NCBI RefSeq assembly: GCF_003057885.1
Contig: NZ_QAGK01000015.1
Coordinates: 1-64,000 of the forward strand
Source: Oceaniglobus ichthyenteri
GTDB lineage: Bacteria > Pseudomonadota > Alphaproteobacteria > Rhodobacterales > Rhodobacteraceae
Length of the DNA stretch: 64,000 bases
Direction of reading: 5' to 3'
Shown: piece by piece, positions 21,412-31,843 of the stretch
Numbering within the stretch: position 1 is the stretch's first letter
Layout: every line of letters starts with the position of its first letter
Made by a program: the position numbers and the translations under genes
The notes under the pieces: model-generated
Database searches by the model: none
The model's input: only the letters and a program-made list of their open reading frames with translations
What the model was told of the DNA's origin: nothing

Positions 21412-22485
21412 ATGATCCTTACCCCTACGTTGCCCGAACGCTTGGCGCGGGCACGGTCCGATCTGCGCATGGGCCTGCCTGTTGTGCTGCGCCGGGGGGC
21501 GGCCTGTCTGTTGGCCGCAGCCCCGGAAACACTGCACCCCGACCGGTTTGCCAACCTGATCGCGGGGGGCGCGGCATATCTGGCGCTGACCCACCGGCGC
21601 GCCGAAACCTTGAAAACACCGGTGTATGATGGCGACATCACGCGCATCGAAATTCCGACCACAATGAATCTGAGCCGACTGCGCGCCATTCTCGATCCGG
21701 CCGATGATCTGCGCGCGCCAATGAAAGGCCCGTTTCGCCCGGTGCGCACGGGCGATCCGGCGCCGGCCCGCACCGCCATCGCGATTCTGAAATCGGCCCG
21801 CCTTTTGCCTGGCGCGCTGATGGTGCCATGTGCCGACCCGCCCGGCGATCTGACGGTGATCGACATGGACGATCCCACCTTGGATCTGATCGGCGACGCA
21901 GCGGTAAAACCGGTCGTCGCCGCGCGCCTGCCCCTTGCGGTCAGCACGGCGGCCCGGCTGCATATTTTCCGCCCCGACGATGGCGGCGAAGAGCATTACG
22001 CCGTTGAAATCGGGAAACCCGATCGCGATGGGCCGGTTCTGGCGCGATTGCACTCGGCCTGCTTTACCGGCGATGTTCTGGGGTCGCTGAAATGCGATTG
22101 CGGGCCACAGTTGAACGGCGCCCTGGCGCAAATGGCGCAAGAAGGCGGCGGCATCTTGCTATACCTCAATCAGGAAGGGCGCGGCATCGGCCTGACCAAC
22201 AAAATGCGCGCCTATTCCCTTCAGGATCAGGGGTTTGATACGGTCGAGGCCAATCACCGCCTGGGCTTTGAGGATGACGAACGGGATTTTCGCATTGGCG
22301 CGCATATGCTGACCGCGCTTGGCATCGACAAGGTGCGCCTGCTTACCAATAATCCGCGCAAGGTTGAAATGTTGGCCACTCACGGGCTGACCGTGACGGA
22401 ACGTGTGCCGCTGCATATTGGCGAAAACCCGTTGAACGCGGCGTATCTGCGCACCAAGGCCGCCAAATCAGGCCATCTATTGTGA
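21412..22485 (+). CDS. ribA: GTP cyclohydrolase II
   Basis: It converts GTP to 2,5-diamino-6-ribosylamino-4(3H)-pyrimidinone 5'-phosphate, the first step of riboflavin synthesis. It has 357 residues from ATG 21412; the longer frame to 21079 overlaps the divergent regulator and is not supported. The catalytic domain occupies about 150-357, with the zinc cysteines in [18 protein letters not shown] and the [16 protein letters not shown] motif. The first ~150 residues are not the usual RibB domain: the DDEDREN-type acidic cluster is not seen, so this may be a degenerate relative. The stop overlaps the next gene by GTGA. Confidence 0.9.
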   Translation: MILTPTLPERLARARSDLRMGLPVVLRRGAACLLAAAPETLHPDRFANLIAGGAAYLALTHRRAETLKTPVYDGDITRIEIPTTMNLSRLRAILDPADDLRAPMKGPFRPVRTGDPAPARTAIAILKSARLLPGALMVPCADPPGDLTVIDMDDPTLDLIGDAAVKPVVAARLPLAVSTAARLHIFRPDDGGEEHYAVEIGKPDRDGPVLARLHSACFTGDVLGSLKCDCGPQLNGALAQMAQEGGGILLYLNQEGRGIGLTNKMRAYSLQDQGFDTVEANHRLGFEDDERDFRIGAHMLTALGIDKVRLLTNNPRKVEMLATHGLTVTERVPLHIGENPLNAAYLRTKAAKSGHLL

Positions 22486-22973
22486 CACCCGATGATCTGG
22501 TGCTGACTCCGCGCGGCGTGCGGTTTCGGGGGCGGATTTACCCCTGCACCATCGGGCGGGGCGGCGTGACATCGCACAAACGCGAGGGGGACGGCGCCAC
22601 TCCGCACGGCATTCTGCGGATCACCGACATGCTCTATCGGCCCGACCGAATGGCGCGCCCTGCCCCGTGGGCCACGCCAATCCGACGCGGTGATTTATGG
22701 TCCGATGCCCCCGAAAATCCGGACTACAACACCTTGGTGCGCGCGCCTTATTCCGCCAGCCATGAAACCCTGCGCCGGGCCGATCCCCTTTATGATCTGA
22801 TCCTGATCACCGATTGGAACACGCCCGCGACACCCCACAGGGGATCGGCCATTTTTCTGCATCGCTGGCGCAAGCCGGGGCATCCCACAGAAGGCTGCAT
22901 CGCATTTCATCCAACACATCTGCTTGAAATCGCAAAACAAATACAGCCCGGCACCGGTCTGCACACCGCCTAG
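22482..22973 (+). CDS. L,D-transpeptidase (YkuD) family protein
   Basis: A 163-residue YkuD-type protein. The conserved block is [18 protein letters not shown], with the upstream His and the catalytic Cys (about residue 143). Compared with the usual SHGC motif, TEGC replaces the Ser-His. This variant is seen in compact cytosolic or periplasmic members whose peptidoglycan role is not proven. No signal peptide is visible. It starts with GTG overlapping the ribA stop, so it is translationally coupled to ribA. A GGATATTT-type element follows. Confidence 0.75.
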   Translation: MTPDDLVLTPRGVRFRGRIYPCTIGRGGVTSHKREGDGATPHGILRITDMLYRPDRMARPAPWATPIRRGDLWSDAPENPDYNTLVRAPYSASHETLRRADPLYDLILITDWNTPATPHRGSAIFLHRWRKPGHPTEGCIAFHPTHLLEIAKQIQPGTGLHTA

Positions 22974-22995
22974 CTTTTTCTTGCCTTAAATATCC
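22973..22995 (-). repeat. GGATATTT-type intergenic element, copy 2
   Basis: On the minus strand: GGATATTTAAGGCAAGAAAA followed by AGC. It lies between the 3' ends of the convergent L,D-transpeptidase and yggS-like genes. Confidence 0.6.
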
Positions 22996-23031
22996 AATTT
23001 CAAACCTACCGCCGGGCGCAACCGGCCAAGT

Positions 23032-23679
23032 TTATGCGCGCGCACCAAAGATTGCCGATCCGACACGCACATGGGTCGCGCCAAAGCTGATTGCCGTTTC
23101 AAAATCCCCCGACATGCCCATGGACAGGCCCGCCAACCCGTTGCGCGCAGCCATTTTTGCGAGCAGAGCAAAATGCAAACTGGGCTCTTCTTCGGCTGGG
23201 GGGATACACATAAGCCCAAGCACCGGCAAATCCAACGCCTGACACTCGGCCACAAATCCATCGACATCAGTAGGCAGAACGCCGGCCTTTTGCGGCTCTT
23301 CGCCCGTGTTGACCTGAATGAACAAATCGGGGCATTGGCCGGTTTCCTGCGCCAACCGCGCCAGGGTTTGGGCCAGTTTGGGCCGATCAAGGGAATGGAT
23401 CACCTGAAACAAATCAAAGGCTTGCCGCGCCTTGTTGGTTTGCAATGGCCCAAGAAGATGCAAATCGACCGGGCCGAACCGATCGCGGAATTCGGGCCAT
23501 TTGCCGGCCGCTTCTTGCACACGGTTTTCACCAAAACAACGGTGGCCCTGATCCAACACCGCCTCTACCCGTTCGAGCGGTTGCATTTTGCTGACCGCAA
23601 TCAAACGGGTGCTGCCCGGGGTGCGATCCGCCTGTTTTTCGGCATGATCGATGCGGGCTGTGATATCAGACAGGGTCAT
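23032..23679 (-). CDS. YggS/PROSC family PLP-homeostasis protein
   Basis: A 215-residue single-domain fold-type III PLP-binding protein that buffers pyridoxal phosphate; no enzymatic activity is established. The PLP lysine is in LIAVSKMQPLE (about residue 31). The family GENRVQEA, LHLLGPLQTNKA and GLSMGMSGDFETAI motifs are all present. AAAGGAG precedes the ATG. It has about 160 bases to the porin upstream and appears monocistronic. Confidence 0.92.
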   Translation of the reverse strand: MTLSDITARIDHAEKQADRTPGSTRLIAVSKMQPLERVEAVLDQGHRCFGENRVQEAAGKWPEFRDRFGPVDLHLLGPLQTNKARQAFDLFQVIHSLDRPKLAQTLARLAQETGQCPDLFIQVNTGEEPQKAGVLPTDVDGFVAECQALDLPVLGLMCIPPAEEEPSLHFALLAKMAARNGLAGLSMGMSGDFETAISFGATHVRVGSAIFGARA

Positions 23680-23730
23680 ATCCGGGCTCCTTTAGTTTAA
23701 AACCGGGATAGGCCAGTGCCGTACAAAAGA

Positions 23731-23757
23731 AAAGAGCGGGCACAAGGCCCGCTCTTT
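23731..23757 (-). terminator. Rho-independent terminator of the porin gene
   Basis: An 11-bp stem AAAGAGCGGGC (23731-23741) / GCCCGCTCTTT (23747-23757) has a 5-base loop. On the minus strand it continues into TCTTTTG. It is 25 bases past the porin stop. Confidence 0.85.
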
Positions 23758-23782
23758 CCGTCATCCAATTCCTGTTAGGGAA

Positions 23783-24697
23783 TTAGAAGGACATCGATAC
23801 ACCGAAGTCATAGTATGTGTTGTCGCCGCCAACAAAGTTGTCGCGAACAACGCCACCCTTCAGAGCAGCACCGCCACCCAGGTCATAGGATGCGCCGATA
23901 CCGAAGTCGGTTTCGCCGTCGAACTGCTCGATTGCGAAAGCAGTCGCAGTGGTCGCACCGAAGACATAGTCAAGCGACAGACCATACTGGTCGTTGGTGG
24001 AGATCGCATCGTCAACCGAACCGTAGATCGCTTTTACGGTTGCGTCGCCAAATGCGGCGGTACCACCCAGAACGATGTGGTCGATGTTGCCGGTGTCTAC
24101 ACCGAAAGCGTCGGTTGTGTTGTAGTTTTCGTAACCCAGAGCAACGGTGTAGTTGCCAGCGGAGTACTTAACACCAACGCCATAGGCTTCGTTCGTGCCG
24201 AAGGGCGAGCCGACTACGGCTGGTGCGCCGGGGTTTTCGGCCGATGCGTAGAATGTCAGCGAACCAGTGGAATATTCGTACAGGGCGCTGGGACGGTACA
24301 CAGCAGCCGAGTTCAACAGGTAGGTCACTTCGTTCCGATCGCCCAGGCCGGTCAAGCCAACGCCCGACAGATCGCCAACAGCAGCTTCAGCAGCGCCGCT
24401 TACGTCACCCATCGACAACTTGCCGAATGCGCCCGAAACAAATACGGAACCTTCTTGACCGTTGGTTGCCTGATCGTTTTCGTAGTTGTCTACGCGAACC
24501 GAACCACCGAATGACAGGCCGCTGTCAGTTTCGCCGGAAGCGGCGAACGAGATGCGGATACGGCTGGTGAAGTGCAGACCACGTGCATCATCCATATCGA
24601 TGATACCCATACGGCCGTCGCCACCAACGGTAACTTCTGCGGCTGCAACACCGGCCGACATGATCAGCGCGGTTGAGGCCAGGAGAACATTTTTCAT
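23783..24697 (-). CDS. Outer-membrane porin (Rhodobacter porin type)
   Basis: A 304-residue general diffusion porin. The signal peptide is MKNVLLASTALIMSAGVAAA, followed by alternating beta strands such as EVTVGGDGRMGII. The protein ends in the outer-membrane C-terminal phenylalanine (YYDFGVSMSF) that BamA recognises. Gly/Asp/Asn-rich loops dominate. It is probably abundant: GAGGG precedes the ATG, it is alone in its transcript, and it has a strong terminator. The reading strand uses few rare codons and is more AT-tolerant than its neighbours. Confidence 0.9.
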   Translation of the reverse strand: MKNVLLASTALIMSAGVAAAEVTVGGDGRMGIIDMDDARGLHFTSRIRISFAASGETDSGLSFGGSVRVDNYENDQATNGQEGSVFVSGAFGKLSMGDVSGAAEAAVGDLSGVGLTGLGDRNEVTYLLNSAAVYRPSALYEYSTGSLTFYASAENPGAPAVVGSPFGTNEAYGVGVKYSAGNYTVALGYENYNTTDAFGVDTGNIDHIVLGGTAAFGDATVKAIYGSVDDAISTNDQYGLSLDYVFGATTATAFAIEQFDGETDFGIGASYDLGGGAALKGGVVRDNFVGGDNTYYDFGVSMSF

Positions 24698-24970
24698 TTC
24701 GATTTCCCTCGTGTAATTCTCTAAAGGTTTATCTCATTCCAGGAAATCCGAAGTGAGACATGAGCCTAATTCGCTCGCCTGCCCCCTAATTGCAAGCGGG
24801 CCATGCCCTCCCGGTTCAAACCGCATTCAGATGATGCACCTTTGCCACAGTCATTTTCAGGCGGGCAAACCCGGGGCCAGTGCGGCAAGGGCGCAGGAAA
24901 TGGTCAAAAATCCTTGTGACGCAAGAGTCGGTCGGATACATACGAGAAAAACAAGGGGTGAGGGCACAAT

Positions 24971-25480
24971 ATGGGCACGCGCGGGATCATGAAATCTGGC
25001 CTGATGGCAGTGATGGGAATAGCCCTGTCTGCCTGTGGTGGTTTTAACTTTGGCCAACAAGACCCAAGCGTGGAAAGCGCCGCCGACCGTGAGATTCGCG
25101 AATACCGCGAGCGCGAGCTGCAGCAGCGCCCGGAACAATCGACCCTGTTTGATCTGTTCACCAATGCCGATGATCCGAATGTAACCATCGAAGTGAACAA
25201 ATATATCTGGAACGCAGCGCAAGAGGTGCTGAATTTCATGCCCATCGAATCGGCCGATCCATTTTCGGGCGTCTTGGTGTATGGCTATGGTCGCCCCCCC
25301 GGCGGTGGCCGCGCCTATCGGGCCACCGTATATGTGCAAGACCCGGCATTGGATGCACGGTCGCTGAATGTTGCCCTGCAAACCCAGGGCGGACCGGCCA
25401 GCGTTGATACGGTGCGCGCCATCGAAGATGCGATTCTGACCCGCGCGCGGCAGTTGCGCATTCGCGATGGCAAGCTGTGA
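24971..25480 (+). CDS. DUF3576 lipoprotein
   Basis: A 169-residue predicted lipoprotein. The lipobox LSAC follows a hydrophobic n/h region (GLMAVMGIALSAC), and the mature protein would start CGGFNFGQQ. The middle (FDLFTNADDPNVTIEVNKYIW) and end (RQLRIRDGKL) match the alphaproteobacterial DUF3576 family of unknown role. GAGGG lies upstream of the ATG. The gene usually neighbours leuS; here an oppositely oriented glycosyltransferase lies between. Confidence 0.85.
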   Translation: MGTRGIMKSGLMAVMGIALSACGGFNFGQQDPSVESAADREIREYRERELQQRPEQSTLFDLFTNADDPNVTIEVNKYIWNAAQEVLNFMPIESADPFSGVLVYGYGRPPGGGRAYRATVYVQDPALDARSLNVALQTQGGPASVDTVRAIEDAILTRARQLRIRDGKL

Positions 25481-25520
25481 TTCACAGCCCCCAAAGCTGA
25501 CGAATTAGGGCAAGGCGGGG

Positions 25521-26765
25521 TCAGCCCGCCGCGCCCCTTGCCAAATCCGCCACCCACGCGAACTGCCTTGGCAGGCACACCGTTTTCAAATCATAGCGTT
25601 CGATCACCCGCGCCCGGGCCTGTTCCCCCAGCCGTGCGCGCAGCGGCGCGTCGTTGCACAACCGCTCAACCTGATCGACCATCGCTTTGGCATCGAAAAA
25701 ATCGAACAACACACCGGTTTCGTTGTCGGTGATCACTTCTTCTACTGGGCTCGTCGCGCTGCCGACAATGGCCGCTTCACAGGCCATCGCCTCCATCAAG
25801 CTCCAGCTCAGAACAAATGGATAGGTCAGGTATAAATGTACCGTCGATACCTGTAACAGCGACAGGAAATCCCCATAGGGCACCTTGCCCACGAAATGCA
25901 CCCGCGCCCAATCGGCATCGGGGATATCGCCGCGCACTTCGGCAATCATCTTGTCCTTCCAGGTGCCGCCCTGCCTTGGCGCCGATCCATAACTGACGCC
26001 ATCCCCCCCCACCACAATCACCTGTGCATTCGGGCGGCGGCGCAGCAAATCGCCAAGGCCCCGCATGAAGATGTGAAAGCCGCGGTAGGGTTCGAGATTA
26101 CGGTTCACAAAGGTAATCACCTCATCCTTGCGGCTGAAGGTGGTACCGTTCAGGGTGACCTGTGCATCGGGGTTGGGTTTTACGTGATCGGTATCGATTC
26201 CGTCATGTACGACAGTGATCTTTTGGCGCAGATCGGCGGGATGGGTGCTTGCCTGCCAATTGGTCGGGCACAGGGCGGCATCGGCATTTTCAAGCTGCAG
26301 CCGCATCGACAGATTGCGCATCTTGATTCGCGCCCCTTCGCCAAACGCGCCCTTCAACAGAAATTCAGGGTCAAACCCGATATCGGCCCCTTCGGCCATG
26401 TAATGAAATTCGCTGAACACCCCGAGCCGGGCATCGGGCCACACCTCTTGCAGGAACAACGCTTCGCCCCAACCGCTATGGGCGATGATGATATCGGGCG
26501 CATAACCTTTTTCATTCAGCTGATGCGCCACTTTGTAAACTGTCGCGCCCCGGTGCACAGCACCGTTCAGATTGGTCAGCCATGGATGATGTTTCTGCCC
26601 TTCGGGTTCGCTCCATTTATAGGGCACCAGATTCACGCCCTGCCATTTCTGCTGTTTGTCCACCCGGCTGGTCAGGGCGACAACCCGGTGCCCCTGGGCC
26701 GCCAGAGCCGGAGCGAGGTGTTTGAACTGACCGGGAAAGTTCTGGTGCAGAAACAGGATTTTCAT
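25521..26765 (-). CDS. GT-B glycosyltransferase (family 4-like)
   Basis: A 414-residue cytoplasmic glycosyltransferase with two Rossmann domains. The N-terminal KILFLHQNFPGQFKHLAPAL resembles families that build capsule or exopolysaccharide. The C-terminal domain carries the nucleotide-sugar region (VVGGDGVSYG, LSWSLMEAMACEAAIVGS) with the E-x7-E-like pair. Donor and acceptor are unknown, and no polysaccharide cluster surrounds it. It is inserted between the DUF3576 lipoprotein and leuS in the opposite orientation. Confidence 0.85.
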   Translation of the reverse strand: MKILFLHQNFPGQFKHLAPALAAQGHRVVALTSRVDKQQKWQGVNLVPYKWSEPEGQKHHPWLTNLNGAVHRGATVYKVAHQLNEKGYAPDIIIAHSGWGEALFLQEVWPDARLGVFSEFHYMAEGADIGFDPEFLLKGAFGEGARIKMRNLSMRLQLENADAALCPTNWQASTHPADLRQKITVVHDGIDTDHVKPNPDAQVTLNGTTFSRKDEVITFVNRNLEPYRGFHIFMRGLGDLLRRRPNAQVIVVGGDGVSYGSAPRQGGTWKDKMIAEVRGDIPDADWARVHFVGKVPYGDFLSLLQVSTVHLYLTYPFVLSWSLMEAMACEAAIVGSATSPVEEVITDNETGVLFDFFDAKAMVDQVERLCNDAPLRARLGEQARARVIERYDLKTVCLPRQFAWVADLARGAAG

Positions 26766-26916
26766 GAACGTGCCTCATCTTTTCGTATCACGCCACGCTA
26801 TACCGCAAAATCACCATGGGCCATCGCCGAAAATCGTGCACTGGACCAATCGCGATCTGCAACATATCAAGCGCAGAAATAAATCGTACATGAACGCTTG
26901 AACCAAAGGTTTCTCG

Positions 26917-29472
26917 ATGTCCTCTTATTCTGCCGCAGAAATTGAACCGAAATGGCAACAGGCCTGGGAAACCGCCGGCACGTTTACCGCCGTGCGTGAT
27001 GACGCCAAGCCGAAATATTATGTGCTTGAGATGTTTCCCTATCCGTCGGGCAACCTGCATATCGGCCATGTGCGCAACTATACCATGGGCGATGTGGTGG
27101 CGCGGTACAAACTGTCAACCGGGCACGCCGTGTTGCACCCGATGGGGTGGGATGCCTTTGGCCTGCCCGCCGAAAACGCCGCGATGGAGAAAAAAATTCA
27201 CCCCGGTGAATGGACCTATCAAAACATCGCCAACATGAAATCACAGTTCGCCAAGCTGGGCCTGTCGTTGGATTGGTCGCGCGAATTTGCCACCTGCGAT
27301 CCCGAATATTACGGCCAGCAACAGGCGATGTTCATTGATTTTCTGGAAAAAGGGTTGGTTTATCGCAAAAACGCGACCGTCAACTGGGATCCGGTGGATT
27401 TGACCGTTCTGGCCAATGAACAGGTGGAAGATGGCAAAGGCTGGCGATCTGGCGCGGTGATCGAGCGGCGCGAGCTGACCCAGTGGTTTTTCAAAATCTC
27501 TGATTATTCCGAAGAATTGCTGAATGCGCTCGACGGGCTGGACAACTGGCCCGACAAGGTAAAATTGATGCAGCGCAACTGGATCGGCAAATCGCGCGGT
27601 CTGCAATTTGCGTTTTCCCTGATTGATGGCCCCGCGTCCCATGACCGGGTCGAAGTCTACACAACCCGCCCCGATACGTTGTTGGGCGCGTCCTTTGTGG
27701 GTATCTCGCCCGATCACCCGCTGGCCAAGTCATTGGAACAGGACAATCCCGAACTGGCCGCCTTCAACGCCGAATGCCGCAAGATGGGCACCGCCGAAGA
27801 AGACATGGAAAAGGCTGAGAAAAAGGGGTTTGATACCGGGCTGCGCGTACGCCATCCGTTTGATACGGCGTGGGAATTGCCGGTGTACGTGGCCAATTTC
27901 ATCCTGATGGATTACGGCACCGGCGCGATTTTCGGCTGCCCCGCCCATGATCAGCGCGATCTGGAATTTGCCCGCAAATACGATTTGCCGGTGATCTCTA
28001 CCTTTGCCCCCGTGACTGACGAAGGCACCGCCCTGCCCGAAGATGGCGGCGATGCCTTTGTGCCGCCCAAAACCGACCCGGTGATTTACCTGCGCGGCTT
28101 TGCCGGGGATACCGAACAAACCGGGATTGAGGCTATCGACGCGGCCATCGCATTTTGCGAAGAAAACGGTGTGGGCCGGGGGGTGACCAATTTCCGCCTG
28201 CGCGATTGGGGCCTGTCGCGGCAACGCTATTGGGGCTGCCCGATTCCGGTTATCCACTGTGAAACCTGCGGCGTGGTGCCCGAGGCGAAAGAAAACCTGC
28301 CCGTGCGCCTGCCCGAAGATGTGACATTCGACAAACCAGGCAATCCGCTGAACTGGCATCCGACCTGGCGCGATGTGCCCTGCCCCAAATGCGGTGCCGC
28401 GGCCCAGCGGGAAACCGATACGATGGATACGTTTGTCGATTCGTCGTGGTATTATGCGCGCTTCACCTCGCCCGGTGCCGATCGCCCGACCAACGCCGCC
28501 GATGCCGCCTATTGGATGAATGTCGATCAATATATCGGCGGGGTAGAACATGCGATTCTTCACCTGCTGTATTCCCGGTTTTTCGCCCGCGCCATGCACG
28601 CCTGCGGCCACCTGCCCGCCAGCGCGATTGAGCCGTTCGATGCCCTGTTCACCCAAGGCATGGTAACGCACGAGATTTATCTGACCCGCGATGATACCGG
28701 GCGCGCGATTTATCACCTGCCCGGCGATGTGCATGATGGCAAACTGGCCGACGGCACAGCGGTTGAAATCATCCCCTCCGCGAAAATGTCGAAATCCAAG
28801 AAAAACGTCGTCGATCCCGAAGCGATCATCGCGCAATACGGCGCCGATACCGCGCGTTGGTTTGTGTTGTCCGATTCGCCCCCCGAACGGGATGTGGAAT
28901 GGACAGCCAGCGGCGCCGAAGCCTCCAGCAAACACCTCAACCGCGTCTGGCGCATTGCCACCGATGCCATGCAGGCGCCGGAAACCGGCGAGGGCGACAA
29001 AGACCTGCTGCGCGAAATGCACAAGGCCGTGCATGATGTGACCATGGCGGTTGAGTCGTTCGGGTTTAACACCGCCGTTGCGCGGCTTTATGCCTTTACC
29101 AACGCCCTGCACAAATCCAAGGCCGGGCGCGGCGCAAAAACCGAAGCCGCGAAAACACTGGCGCAACTGATGGCCCCGATGACACCACACTTGGCCGAGG
29201 AATTATGGGCCACCCTGGGGGGAACCGGCCTGATCGCCAACGCGCCTTGGCCCATGGCCGATGCGGCGATGTTGGTGGATGACGAAGTGACGTTGCCCAT
29301 CCAAATCAACGGCAAACGCCGCGCCGAAATTACCGTGCCGCGCGATATGCCCAAGGATGAGATTGAAAAACTGGTTCTGGCAAGCGATGCTGTGAAACGG
29401 GCGATGGCCGATGGGGCGACGCCCAAGAAACTGATCGTGGTGCCGGGGCGAATTGTGAATGTTGTACTCTAG
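26917..29472 (+). CDS. leuS: Leucyl-tRNA synthetase
   Basis: A class I aminoacyl-tRNA synthetase of 851 residues, which charges tRNA-Leu (one tRNA-Leu gene lies at 62.3 kb). The HIGH motif is at 48-51 ([11 protein letters not shown]) and KMSKS at 623-627. The CP1 editing domain lies between them, with the family [16 protein letters not shown] stretch. The zinc-site segment [16 protein letters not shown] is present. AAAGG precedes the ATG. The stop overlaps lptE by 14 bases, so leuS-lptE-holA is one unit. Confidence 0.97.
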   Translation: MSSYSAAEIEPKWQQAWETAGTFTAVRDDAKPKYYVLEMFPYPSGNLHIGHVRNYTMGDVVARYKLSTGHAVLHPMGWDAFGLPAENAAMEKKIHPGEWTYQNIANMKSQFAKLGLSLDWSREFATCDPEYYGQQQAMFIDFLEKGLVYRKNATVNWDPVDLTVLANEQVEDGKGWRSGAVIERRELTQWFFKISDYSEELLNALDGLDNWPDKVKLMQRNWIGKSRGLQFAFSLIDGPASHDRVEVYTTRPDTLLGASFVGISPDHPLAKSLEQDNPELAAFNAECRKMGTAEEDMEKAEKKGFDTGLRVRHPFDTAWELPVYVANFILMDYGTGAIFGCPAHDQRDLEFARKYDLPVISTFAPVTDEGTALPEDGGDAFVPPKTDPVIYLRGFAGDTEQTGIEAIDAAIAFCEENGVGRGVTNFRLRDWGLSRQRYWGCPIPVIHCETCGVVPEAKENLPVRLPEDVTFDKPGNPLNWHPTWRDVPCPKCGAAAQRETDTMDTFVDSSWYYARFTSPGADRPTNAADAAYWMNVDQYIGGVEHAILHLLYSRFFARAMHACGHLPASAIEPFDALFTQGMVTHEIYLTRDDTGRAIYHLPGDVHDGKLADGTAVEIIPSAKMSKSKKNVVDPEAIIAQYGADTARWFVLSDSPPERDVEWTASGAEASSKHLNRVWRIATDAMQAPETGEGDKDLLREMHKAVHDVTMAVESFGFNTAVARLYAFTNALHKSKAGRGAKTEAAKTLAQLMAPMTPHLAEELWATLGGTGLIANAPWPMADAAMLVDDEVTLPIQINGKRRAEITVPRDMPKDEIEKLVLASDAVKRAMADGATPKKLIVVPGRIVNVVL

Positions 29473-29974
29473 GCGATTCCTTCTTCTGGCGCTTGCCGCC
29501 GTTCCGGCCTGCGGGTTTACCCCCGCTTATGGGCCGGGGGGCGCGGCCCATGGCCTGCGCGGCGCGATCACCGTTGATGCGCCCAATGATGAAGAAGGTT
29601 ATCATCTGGTGCGCCGCCTTGAGGAACGATTGGGCGCGCCCACCACTGGCGCGTACCGTTTGTCAGCCAGCATCGCCATTGGCCAAGACGGGCTGGGCAT
29701 TACCCCGGATCAGGATATCACCCGCTACCGCATTCGCGGCGAACTGACCTGGGCGTTGCGCCATCTGGCCAGTGATGAAATCGTTGCCGATGGTCGGGTG
29801 CGCAATTTCACCGCCTATTCCGCGCCGGTGTTTGACGACACGCGCGGATCAATCGCCGGCAATACCGTTTCGGTTTTAACGGCCGAGCGGGACGCGCGCG
29901 AACGGCTGATGATCATCCTGGCCGATCAACTGGTTGCGCGCCTGATTGCCACCGCCCCGGATTGGCAACGATGA
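29459..29974 (+). CDS. lptE: LPS-assembly lipoprotein LptE
   Basis: A 171-residue outer-membrane lipoprotein that plugs the LptD barrel for lipopolysaccharide export. The lipobox is AVPAC in [20 protein letters not shown], giving a mature protein beginning [11 protein letters not shown]. The start lies within the leuS end (14-base overlap) and the stop overlaps holA (ATGA). Sequence conservation in this family is weak. The assignment rests on the lipobox, the opening CGFxPxYG, length, and the leuS-lptE-holA order. Confidence 0.85.
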   Translation: MLYSRRFLLLALAAVPACGFTPAYGPGGAAHGLRGAITVDAPNDEEGYHLVRRLEERLGAPTTGAYRLSASIAIGQDGLGITPDQDITRYRIRGELTWALRHLASDEIVADGRVRNFTAYSAPVFDDTRGSIAGNTVSVLTAERDARERLMIILADQLVARLIATAPDWQR

Positions 29975-30957
29975 TTCTGACCGGGCCAAAGGCACAGGCG
30001 TTTCTGGCCAAACCCGACCCGAAACTTCCCGCCGTGCTGATTTACGGGGCCGATCCGATGCGCGTCGCCCTGAAACGGCAAGAAGCGGTCAAGGCGCTGA
30101 TCGGGCCAAAGGGCGATGAAGAAATGCGCCTGACCCGCCTGCCCGCGTCCGATATCAACAAAAACGCCGCGCTGGTCATTGATGCGCTAAAATCCCAAGG
30201 GTTCTTTCCCGGCCATCGGGTGACCTTGGTGGAAGAGGCCAATCATTACAGCGGTGACACCCTGACCAAAGCTCTGAAAGATTGGCAGCCGGGCGATGCC
30301 ACGCTGATCGTGACGGCGGGGGATTTGAAAAAAACCAGCCCGGTGCGCAAACTGTTTGAAAAACATCCCAGTGCCGTGTGCATCGCGATCTACGACAATC
30401 CGCCAACGGCGCAAGAGATCGACGCCGAACTCGCCCGCGCCAACCTGACCCAGATCGACCCAGACGCGCGGCAAATGCTGGTGACTCTGGCACAGCAATT
30501 GGACCCAGGCGATTTTCGCCAAACCCTGGAAAAGCTGGCGCTGTATATGTTGGGCGATACCACGCCGGTGTCCACAACGGATGTGAAAAATTGCGCCCCC
30601 GCCTCAACCGAGGCGGATTTGGACGATATGCTCGATATTGTCGCCACGGGCCAATCCGATAAAATCGGCCCGGTGATGACCCGCCTGCAAAGCCAGGGCG
30701 TGAACGCCGTCACTTTGTGCATCGGCACCCTGCGCCATTTCCGCACCCTGCACGGGCTGGCCGTGGGGGCCCGCGTCTTCCACCCCCGCGCCCGACAGTT
30801 AGAGAGCCAGGCGCGGGGGTGGGGCATTAACCGGCTGGAACAGGCGCTGAAACTGCTGACCGACACAGATTTATCCCTCCGCTCGGCCACAAGAGCCCCG
30901 CAAATGGCGGTAATGGAACGCGCGCTGATCCGGCTGGCGATGATGGGAAAGCGGTGA
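29971..30957 (+). CDS. holA: DNA polymerase III delta subunit
   Basis: The clamp-loader subunit that opens the beta sliding clamp. It has 328 residues from ATG 29971, which overlaps the lptE stop; an in-frame TTG at 29962 is less likely. The N-terminal domain carries LIYGADPMRVALKRQE and later VEEANHY. The C-terminal part includes RLEQALKLLTDTDLSLRS, typical of HolA. It is the last gene of the leuS-lptE-holA unit and converges on an unknown membrane-protein gene. Confidence 0.92.
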   Translation: MILTGPKAQAFLAKPDPKLPAVLIYGADPMRVALKRQEAVKALIGPKGDEEMRLTRLPASDINKNAALVIDALKSQGFFPGHRVTLVEEANHYSGDTLTKALKDWQPGDATLIVTAGDLKKTSPVRKLFEKHPSAVCIAIYDNPPTAQEIDAELARANLTQIDPDARQMLVTLAQQLDPGDFRQTLEKLALYMLGDTTPVSTTDVKNCAPASTEADLDDMLDIVATGQSDKIGPVMTRLQSQGVNAVTLCIGTLRHFRTLHGLAVGARVFHPRARQLESQARGWGINRLEQALKLLTDTDLSLRSATRAPQMAVMERALIRLAMMGKR

Positions 30958-31060
30958 GGGGGGATTGGCCGCTCGAGAGACAATGAGAAAGAAAGCCGTT
31001 ACGTTTTAAGTTTAATTGAAACAAGTTCGACAGATACAGCCAAGATCTGTCCGATCCGAT

Positions 31061-31672
31061 TTATTCGCACCCCTCAATCGGATCAAATGATTGCGATGCG
31101 ACAACAAGGTTACCACCGTCATATGTACGACGCTCGCGCAAGGTTTGCCCCTCAAATGCGGGAGATTCGCCAAAAAGACAGATTGTAAATGTTTCGGGCC
31201 GCTTTTCGAGTTTGCCAGTGATCACTGTAAATTCGTAGGGCATTATTATTTCTGACGCTTCAATTACGTTTTTGTTGTCCGCCGACGCCTCAACCCGCAG
31301 GGTAATCGGATAGGGTGAAGGGTTTTTCAGGTCCATTTTAAGCCGCAATCCTACAGCGTGAGACATGCTGGCGTCGGCATATGGCTGCCCGTCAAATACG
31401 ACCCAGTATGGAATCGCGTCCGCCAGCTTTCGCGTATTGGTTTCCGTACCCTCAGTATTTTCGAGAATTCCTTCCGAAGCGGTGGCAATGCGTGCCACAT
31501 CCCCTCGTGCGTCTTCAACGAGATCCTGAAAATTGGCAAAGTTCTCTGCCACTTCGGCAGGATAAACAAACGCATATAGGGCAAGGACAAGCCCACCGGT
31601 TGCAGCGATCGACGCTGTGAATGAGACAGCCCGTTCCAAGCTTATAAATAGCGATTTCAGGCTGGAAAACAT
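31061..31672 (-). CDS. Unrecognised membrane-anchored protein
   Basis: A 203-residue protein with one N-terminal membrane span (VSFTASIAATGGLVLALYAFVY, about 15-37). A polar, coiled-coil-prone stretch follows (about 40-85, VEDARGDVARIATASEGILE). The C-terminal ~110 residues look beta-rich (LRLKMDLKNPSPYPITLRVEA). No family recognised. Its codons are visibly AT-richer than those of the flanking core genes, and it stands alone between holA and serA. A poorly supported guess is an accessory gene acquired by transfer. Confidence 0.7.
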   Translation of the reverse strand: MFSSLKSLFISLERAVSFTASIAATGGLVLALYAFVYPAEVAENFANFQDLVEDARGDVARIATASEGILENTEGTETNTRKLADAIPYWVVFDGQPYADASMSHAVGLRLKMDLKNPSPYPITLRVEASADNKNVIEASEIIMPYEFTVITGKLEKRPETFTICLFGESPAFEGQTLRERRTYDGGNLVVASQSFDPIEGCE

Positions 31673-31843
31673 GGGGCTGACTCACAATATGACCGTTTGG
31701 CGACAGCTAGCCATATCAGATTTTTAATTCAACTGGTTAGTCGCTGATGCGCCCCAGGATTTTTGCAAGGCTCATCAACCCACCGGTCGGTTTGTGTGTT
31801 GGCAGCGTTCCGAAAAGAAAACGCCTTGCCACCATCATCCGGC

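Noticed and set aside
27730-29190. A 486-codon minus-strand open frame opposite leuS
   Set aside because: It is a shadow of leuS, with compositional bias only.
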